This document shows, in pieces, positions 31,001-64,000 of a DNA stretch of 64,000 bases (the first letter of the stretch is position 1; each line of letters starts with the position of its first letter). The position numbers and the translations under genes are program-made. The stretch is from positions 18,001,615-18,065,614 of the forward strand of contig NC_087180.1 of the NCBI RefSeq assembly GCF_035594125.1, given 5' to 3'. The notes beneath the pieces are model-generated. The model was not told the DNA's origin, ran no database searches, and worked only from the letters and a program-made list of their open reading frames with translations. This DNA is from Scylla paramamosain. Lineage: Eukaryota > Arthropoda > Malacostraca > Decapoda > Portunidae.

Positions 31001-31567
31001 AACACGATTATTGAAGTTTTCTCGAATGTCAGCTTCTCGTAGCAAACAGCCACTGTGACTCGGAAGTGACAGATATCTGGATATCTACTCCTAAGCACTT
31101 CAAGATGACTCATGGATAAAACATTCTTAGTATTTAAACGTATAAATCTTTCTTTCAGCATCCCTCACCGCCAAGCATATTTCCCTGCACTTACCTCGCA
31201 AGCCACACTTCACTAACCACAAACCACATTTATGAAAGATATTCTTACACCAGTCTGACGGAAAGGAACAAAAACATGAACATGAGGAAAGCTGCAGGAA
31301 GCCGTCATGCCTACACGTGGCGGTCCCTGAATGAAGCATGCCTGTCCGTTTCAATCTATCATTCTCATCAATAAATGCATCTAATCATCTTTTAGTTCCC
31401 TTAAGACTCGGCACTAACAACCCGTGAGTCTATTTGAGTGTACCTAAGAAAATACCAACAAAAGTAGCTTTTCTGGGCGATGGAGAGACTGCCTGCTTTC
31501 TTTCCCACCCCCGTCCCAAGTGTTGTGGAAAGCAAGTACTCACTAGGAGATAGGTGAATGTGGACAT
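28019..31567 (-). CDS. Small secreted protein with GKR processing/amidation site (unrecognised, prepropeptide-like)
   Basis: I reconstructed three exons on the minus strand: 31567-31544, 28599-28412, 28160-28019. Donors GTGAGT and GTAAGA, acceptors TTATTTCAG and TGTGTTCCAG; phases agree (0, then 2/1), giving 117 residues. Exon 1 encodes MSTFTYLL and exon 2 continues AVATVVAALSGRA, together a textbook signal peptide with likely cleavage after Ala21. The mature part (from Glu22) has one cysteine, an aromatic core HPVFFFNENKYG, then GEVITGTGNLFV followed by Gly71-Lys72-Arg73, a classical amidation plus dibasic cleavage signal, and a basic stretch QKKKPRD. The last 40 residues are rich in Ala, Val and Ser. 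It may be a peptide-hormone precursor or another secreted factor; I know no family match. The coding exons have higher GC than the surrounding sequence. No transcript evidence was available. Confidence 0.6.
31255..31375 (-). repeat. Dispersed repeat family B copy (intergenic side of the secreted-protein intron)
   Basis: The reverse complement carries CAGGGACCGCCACGTGTAGG and CTTCCTGCAGCTTTCC. It lies in the 2.9-kb first intron of the secreted-protein gene. Confidence 0.6.
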
Positions 31568-31671
31568 GGTTGGGAGGCGGTGCAGATGTTTACTTGGGGG
31601 CGACCGGCGGGGGACTGGTGTACGTGTAAAGGATCGGGGCAGACAAGGTAGGCAAGGTGCTGCAGGGTTGA

Positions 31672-31714
<43 letters not shown>

Positions 31715-31944
31715 GAACGATTCACTTAGAGAATTCAGATAGTTCCGCTCAGTCAGGTTTTTGCTGGAAGTAATCTGACTCACTGAACAACCTCCTTACT
31801 AGGACGTGTTTGTTTGCTTAGCGTTACCACAAGGTTAGTGAGTGTCACGGTGCAGCTGGCAACACGACACAGCTTCAGGATAACCACGTATGGAAACGCT
31901 AGGAATGTGAGACTCGTGTGAGTTGAATACGATGTGCCTTACAT

Positions 31945-32174
31945 CAGGGCCTGTCTTCAGAAATCCTTCCCTCTCTCACCACGACTATTTTCAAACACCA
32001 CAGATATGGTTAGCCGGTTACTCAAGAGTGTTTCTCCAGTTAATAGTGTAGAAATTTTGTTTATTTGTCACTAGAAACTTAAAAAACATCCTTAAAAGCC
32101 CGTGCAATTTCAACTAGCGGATCCTTTTGAATATAGTAGAGGTGCGACAGAGAAGTACTGCAGAATATGGTCCC
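31945..32174 (+). mobile_element. Inverted-terminus element, family A copy 6
   Basis: Left end GGGCCTGTCTTCAGAAATCC, core CTCAAGAGTGTTTCTCCAGT and GTAGAAATTTTGTTTA, right end AGTACTGCAGAATATGGTCC. Nearly full-length, about 230 bases. Confidence 0.65.
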
Positions 32175-32408
32175 CAGTGTTTACCAAGCCTGTCCTCTTT
32201 GACCCTCTGCCCTAGACGCCGAGTAAGTTGAAGCAAGGCAACACTGAAAATAAATTTTGAGTGAGATGGGCGGCAACTTGAATGTGCATGGGCGTGCCAT
32301 ACAAGATGAGGGACACAGCATAGCCTAACACTGCCACCACCTGCCGTGCCGCCTACAGCTGAAGAGAGGAGAATAAAGGTGGGTTTACACGGGACATTTT
32401 TTCCTCCT

Positions 32409-32471
<63 letters not shown>

Positions 32472-32506
32472 ATAGCAGTAGTAGTAGTAATAGTAGCAGC
32501 AGTGTT
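32409..32506. repeat. (AGT)n trinucleotide repeat
   Basis: Clean AGT/GTA units to 32471, then imperfect units with GCA interruptions. Confidence 0.95.
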
Positions 32507-33054
32507 GGGTTCGATTATGAGTACAGTTACATTGCAATATCCCAAAACACACACACACACACACTCACTGCATCACCATCTGTACTATGGAAAACACACA
32601 CACACACACACGCACTGCATCACCATCAGGAAGAGGGGAAGGAAAGTGGTTGTATACTGACGAGGTAAGTACACCTCTGCTACCACATGTACCGTACCGC
32701 CGATGACACCACATATACCGGGAAGGTATACCGCATGTACCGGCGTTTTACCGCTGCTATCGTACCTGGCTGATACTTTCTCCTCCTTAAGGATGCGGAT
32801 AAAAGGATGGAAAAAATAAATAAAACACGGGTATCAGAGAGAGAGAGAGAGGGGGGGGTAGGATTCATTAAATAAAGTAGAGAGAAATTATCAAGTACGT
32901 ACGGTGCGAGTAAAATAAATAAATAAATAAATAAATAAAATAAAAAATCGAAAATTTATGGAAAGAAATTAACTGAGATGAAATTTTAATCCGAGAAGAC
33001 TGAGATGGGTAGTTGTGATATTTCCACGAAGCCGTAGAAATACGCCCTGGTTAG

Positions 33055-33561
33055 GCTTGTTTTCAGAAATGCTTTATTCTCTCACCACGGCTACTTTCAA
33101 AGGGCACTAAAATGATTAGCCGCGTTCTCAAGAGTGTTTTTCCTGTTCATTTTTTTTTTTTTTTTTTTTTATGTAGGAAGGATACTGGCCAAGGGCAACA
33201 AAAATCTAATAAATAAAATGCCCACTGAAATACCAGTCCCATAAAATGGTCAAAACAGTGGTCAAAAATTGATAAATAAGTGTCTTGAAACCTCCCTCTT
33301 GAAGGAATTCAAGTCATAGGAAAGTGGAGATACAGAAGCAGGCAGGGAGTTCCAATGTTTACCAGAGAAAGGGATGAATGATTGAGAATACTGGTTAACT
33401 CTTGCGTTAGAGAGGTGGACAGAACAGGAGTGAGAGAAAGAAAGTCTTGTGCAGCGAGGCCGCGGAAGGAGGGGAGGTATGCAGTTAGCAAGATCAGAAG
33501 AGAAGTTAGCATGAAAATAGTTATGTTGTTAATCTGCCATTAGAAACCCTTTAAACGCTTA

Positions 33562-33565
<4 letters not shown>
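33055..33565 (+). mobile_element. Inverted-terminus element, family A copy 7, split by an insertion
   Basis: The left half (TTTTCAGAAATGC, CTCACCACGGCTACTTTCAA, TCTCAAGAGTGTTTTTCCTG) ends at about 33150. The right half resumes at about 33522 (ATGTTGTTAATCTGCCATTA, CCTTTAAACGCTTAA). Between them is a retrotransposon 3' end with a poly-T start, so the copy was broken by a later insertion. Confidence 0.6.
33151..33521 (-). pseudogene. 5'-truncated jockey-like non-LTR retrotransposon (3' end)
   Basis: On the minus strand the sequence encodes NARVNQYSQSFIPFSG, KHWNSLPASVSP and LNSFKREVSRHL, then a stop, an AT-rich 3' tail and a poly-A (the T run at 33151-33172 on +). This is the C-terminal tail and 3' UTR of a non-LTR retrotransposon of a kind abundant in decapods. 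Only about 370 bases remain, so it was truncated at insertion. It sits inside family A copy 7. Confidence 0.7.

Positions 33566-33622
<57 letters not shown>
33565..33622. repeat. (AAT)n trinucleotide repeat
   Basis: About 19 AAT units at the interrupted right end of family A copy 7. Confidence 0.95.
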
Positions 33623-33626
<4 letters not shown>

Positions 33627-34101
33627 CTCTAACTACAGAATTCAGAAAGTAGTCGTCTAGCTGCGGCGCTTTAGCGTTTCCCATTATGGTCCTTAAGAAT
33701 GACGCCCCCCCCCTCTCAAGACACAACACGCATTATTTTAGAGGGAGTGTCTCAGCAGGTGTCCAGCTGGTCTAGCTAGGGAGGAACACATGCTTCCTCC
33801 TCCGTGGTTACCAAATATGCTGATGCAAGGTTACCTCTCGCTCTTGTCCGCCCACCAGCCTTCGCTCCTTCCTCCCTCTGATGCGTTGCACCTTTCGGAG
33901 AAGAGATAATATCCTTATCACTTCCGCTGACGAGGGAGAAGAAAAAAAAAAAAAGGATGGGGAAGGGAGGCAAGAAGCACGAGAGAAAAAAGGATGGATG
34001 GAGGCTGTTTTCAGAAATCGCTCTGTTGATCATAACTTCCGTTCACTCAAAATTACGTATTTCTAGCAAGTGTTGCGTAACTTGTCACGATCTGTCTTTC
34101 C

Positions 34102-34270
34102 AAGGCCCGTATTCAGACACTGCTCGCTCACCACTATTTTCAGAGGTAACAAATGAGTAGCCAGGTTCTCAATAATATTTCTCGTGTTAATAAAGCTGAA
34201 ATATTAACCTGTCACTAGATTCGTAAAAGTACGCGCCACGTGTTCAAACTAGAGCCTTCTGAAGCAATCG
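34102..34270 (+). mobile_element. Inverted-terminus element, family A copy 8 (right end lost)
   Basis: Left end AAGGCCCGTATTCAGACAC, core TAGCCAGGTTCTCAATAATA and AACCTGTCACTAGATTCG, then CAAACTAGAGCCTTCTGAAG; the terminal GTTTCAGAATAC is absent. Confidence 0.6.
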
Positions 34271-36568
34271 AAACGCAGCCAATAATTTTTAAAATTCCCT
34301 TATCATTCATTCTTACAATGTCATCACAGTATCAAACTGTCATACTGTGAAGGCCTTGAATCAATTAACAAGCTTATCATCATGCTGTCCATCTGATTGA
34401 TTCTAGTTTGTCTTCCTATCTCATCCCTTCTTCTCTCCCCCTCTCTTTATTGTTCTTATGTAGCTTACTATCGAGTCTGCCAGAACTGAGCTAATGCAAT
34501 ATCCCTCAGAAAATATTACACTCAGTCCATTAGTGTACATACCATTCTAACATCCCCACATTGTAAAACAACGGAGATAGGAGTGTTATACTGAAATCCT
34601 GAAGTTCATGATAATACTCTGGTAAACCTACTTTTTGCTGTGTAGTGATCCAGATAAAGGTGAATCTGCTTCTCATTGGCTGCTGGAGATAGAAGTAAGC
34701 AGGAAGCTGTCATAATCTTAAGGGTTTTGCTGGATGATGATTGATTCCTGCATATCTTAATCCTAAAGAAAAGTAAAGAATCTTGGGTAGTGGTTTTTGT
34801 GCAATCTGTAAAAAAAGACACCAAATGGAGAATCTTCATAAATACACTTTGCATATATATTTTTTTTCCAGGAAATTCAAAAAGAAAGGGATGAGAAAAA
34901 TACCTTACATTATTACACCATTTCTCTTTTATTCGCCACATGGCTTAATGATGGTGAAACTTGCCTATACACACACAATGTACAGGGAACGTACCAATGC
35001 AAACCAATGAAGCTGCAGAAACCAATGATAATACAGACTATACGGCATGACGAAAGCCCCACATGAATGAAAAGCAACTTGAGGGAAGCAGCCAGTCTTC
35101 TTGTGGGATTCCATAACTGTTACATAATAATTACTGTCTTACACACTACAAATATATACAAAAGTCATACTCCACCAAATGAAACATACAACTGAATGCT
35201 GAAACTCTATAAAATATTGACCAATCAGGAGTCCCAGCATTGGAGGGAAATAAGACCGGACCTGGGCACCACAACGAAAGAGGCTCCTCATCTACACAGG
35301 AACTATAGTTGGGATTAATGAAATAAATCAAACGTAATAATTTCTTTTTTCCAGTAATTTTCTTGTGTGAGGCCTTATGATGAATCAATTACATAATCAA
35401 TTAATAAATGTAACTAGATCACTTCTGAAATAATGACAGAAGAAGGTCAGGAGGGGAATTTTCTACCCTGAACTTCTGGTCCGCAAGTCACTGCACTTGT
35501 GAGGGAGCCACATCACAGTTCTGGGGCCAGCGCGCTCCTGGGCACTCACGCTGCTGCCGCCGCCGCCTCCTCCTCCAAACTTAAATTACACTTAAGCCCT
35601 TTGGTTAAATTGTCTTTTGCCACTTTTTTAACAGTTCCTATTTTAAGAGCACTTTCCAGGTTTGCCTGAGCTAAGTCACTTCACTAAGAATTCTTTTTTT
35701 TTTTTTATTTTATCATTATCAGGCATCAAAACAGTCTGACCTCCTACTGTACTCTAGTAGTTACTGGAGGCATCACAACTGTTATAAATGAAGACTAACT
35801 CTTCATCTTTCACTGTATAAGTCATCACTTGACTTCCACACTATTGTCCAGCTCCTCAATCCAGTTTTTTTTTTTCAAAAAAGCACAAGTCTGGTCCAAA
35901 ACAAAATACAATTATCACACATCAGCCGTATAAATCTTCTGTCAAGAACAAGAAACACTGGCTGCTTTTTTGCTTATCTACCAAATGGTCTTGGGATGAT
36001 CCCTAAGTGAAAAAATACAGACTATGATTCTCATTCTCTTTCACACTGCCTGTCACTTCCAAAGGGTCACCTTCTCCAGCCCGCCAGTCCACAAGTAGCC
36101 ATTAAGTGAATGATGAGCAAGTTGTTCCCAGCCGCGTTGCACCACAGGTGGCTGGCTCTGTTCCCTTGGCGCACTCTTCCCTGCTCTGGCCCCACCCACT
36201 TCTGTGTTCCAGCAATAAGTTAACATAGCTTTACCAACATTAATTTTCTTTGTAGAATAACAACAGGTCAATAAACTTTCTCATAGAAAAATAATAAACC
36301 ATTATAACATGATATTTTACTCTAATCTTGATAACATTTCCTGCTATCTAACATTCAACTTGGTGATGTGCAAAGAAATACAGGGTTAGGGAAGTTTCCG
36401 CAAGTACACTGTGTATCTACATTAATGCCTTTGGTATAGAAGAGTTGAGTATGTAAGGCTCTGTATATAAGTGAACTATATTAATGGTAATTACATTCAT
36501 AACAATAGTATACAACAGTCTGACAACACCAACTGTTACCCTCCTCATATAATAATAATCTCTGTACA

Positions 36569-36826
36569 CTAGACATGAAAGTCACAACCCAATGGTAAGA
36601 ATTGCACATAAGGCTGAACCAAACCACAGCTAACATGCCACCAGAGTCCCTGCCGGCCGCCACACTGCCCAGCCCAGCAGCGGCGCCGGCACTCCTGCCA
36701 CCACGCCTCGGCACATGGCACGTCCTTCTGGTTAGGCTGGCAATGTGTTCCTGCTGCGGCACTATGACAGATAAACGTGAAAGTGGAGAAGAATAAAAAT
36801 ATAGCAATGAGATCGACTCTTGCCAT
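36569..36826 (-). CDS. Candidate single-exon cysteine-rich secreted ORF (weak)
   Basis: An 85-codon frame starts MARVDLIAIFLFFSTFTF, a plausible signal peptide, and continues with seven cysteines and six tryptophans in about 60 residues (CAEAWWQECRRRCWAGQC). It overlaps a GC-rich island at 36640-36770. Against it: it lies about 800 bases below the stop of the p160 coactivator on the same strand, so it may simply be 3' UTR; another frame is also open through the island; and no promoter or polyadenylation signal was identified. I do not recognise a family. Confidence 0.2.
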   Translation of the reverse strand: MARVDLIAIFLFFSTFTFICHSAAAGTHCQPNQKDVPCAEAWWQECRRRCWAGQCGGRQGLWWHVSCGLVQPYVQFLPLGCDFHV

Positions 36827-37633
36827 TAGGTGAAGTGCAGGGGGATCTCATTGTGAGGTAAATCATGAGTTTCATATATCTAGAAGAGAAATCATTTCCT
36901 TAATATAATCAATGGTAAAAGCAAGGTAGGGAGCATGTACACATTACTTGTGGGCAAATGGGAAATAGAATGCACAAACCCTGGGACCCACCAAACTTTT
37001 TTGCATTCCCCCTTTTGTACTGGTAGTTTAAATCACAGGACTGCTCTGGCATTGAACCATCACACTGGCTTCCCTCCACCCAGACCAGAGCAAGCACACC
37101 CCCAATGGGACAAACACCTTTGCTTACACCTTTTGTCTAATTACTCCAATATATATATTTTTTGGCATTTTCAAACACATCAGTTTCATATCAAAATAAA
37201 ATTTTCATGGAGTCATTTTCAATTTATGTTTTATGCTAAAAGAATAAAAACATTCTAAAAGAATAAAATGTACTACTCTCAATTTGTTTTTACAAAACAC
37301 TTTTTGCATTAGGAAGAAAAATCTTCACTATTACAGGCACAGGTTTAATACTTGTAGAATAAAACAATAATTTTACATCCATCTTCCTTACACAGTGAAT
37401 AAAACCTTGGCTTCATCACAAAGAAAACTATACCAGTCAGTCAAGCAAAAGAAGTTTTTTCCCCAGCATTGGGGTGCACGTGCTCCACAATTGCCACCAC
37501 AGAGACACGGCTGTGGTGCAACCTGCAACTCTCAGTGACTGGCAGCAGGCGGGTCAGCAGAGACAGAGTGGCCAAGGAGACGAGTGTGCAGGTGAGCATT
37601 TGGATGATGCGACGCAGCGACCCACTGAGAATA

Positions 37634-64000
<26,367 letters not shown>

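Larger units (their letters stand above)
31568..37633. other. Repeat-rich spacer plus probable 3' UTR of the p160 coactivator
   Basis: Immediately above 31568 lies a (GA)n tract at 31675-31708, in the presumed promoter/5' UTR of the secreted-protein gene. 31945-34270 holds three family A elements, a retrotransposon fragment, and GTA and AAT repeats. Below the coactivator stop (37634) the sequence is AT-rich with GC-rich patches at 35515-35580, 36060-36200 and 36640-36770, as in a long 3' UTR. Apart from the low-confidence frame at 36569-36826, nothing coding is supported. Confidence 0.45.

Overview
The window is eukaryotic nuclear DNA, very probably from a decapod crustacean, perhaps a crab. 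The evidence is multi-exon genes with GT-AG introns, animal protein families (mitochondrial glycine C-acetyltransferase, TMEM55, a p160 nuclear receptor coactivator), very dense long dinucleotide microsatellites (GA, TA, GT), and decayed non-LTR retrotransposon 3' ends of a type I recall from decapod genomes. The species call is inference. I see no bacterial operon, CRISPR array or defence system.

Layout: (1) 505-4493, + strand: an eight-exon GCAT gene. (2) 4494-11319: a gene-free stretch between convergent genes. (3) 11320-17262, - strand: a six-exon TMEM55/PIP4P gene of 252 residues. (4) 18276-22016, - strand: a three-exon gene for a 1030-residue AT-hook and C2H2 zinc-finger protein. (5) 22021-28018: repeat-rich sequence with many microsatellites. 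(6) 28019-31567, - strand: a three-exon gene I reconstructed for a 117-residue secreted protein with a GKR amidation/cleavage site; I do not recognise it. (7) 31568-37633: repeats and the probable 3' UTR of the last gene. (8) 37634-64000, - strand: twenty exons of a p160 coactivator (NCOA/taiman family). Its bHLH start lies beyond the right edge. It carries the PAS region, six LxxLL motifs, a long poly-Gln tract and a C-terminal LxxLL motif.

The genes have unrelated jobs: mitochondrial threonine breakdown, late-endosome/lysosome membrane, transcription, secretion, and hormone-dependent transcription. The coactivator family partners with the ecdysone receptor and the juvenile-hormone/methyl-farnesoate receptor Met in arthropods. 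All exon boundaries below were derived by hand from splice signals, reading-phase agreement and family similarity. No transcript or database search was available.

Points most worth a second look: the unrecognised secreted prepropeptide-like gene, an apparent one-base frameshift in a G9 run of the coactivator, a perfect 26-bp inverted repeat in one of its introns, an intronic GAA repeat of about 84 units, a 215-base intron that is mostly CA repeat, a duplicated in-frame splice acceptor, and a family of about ten short elements with inverted termini, one of which is split by a retrotransposon fragment.
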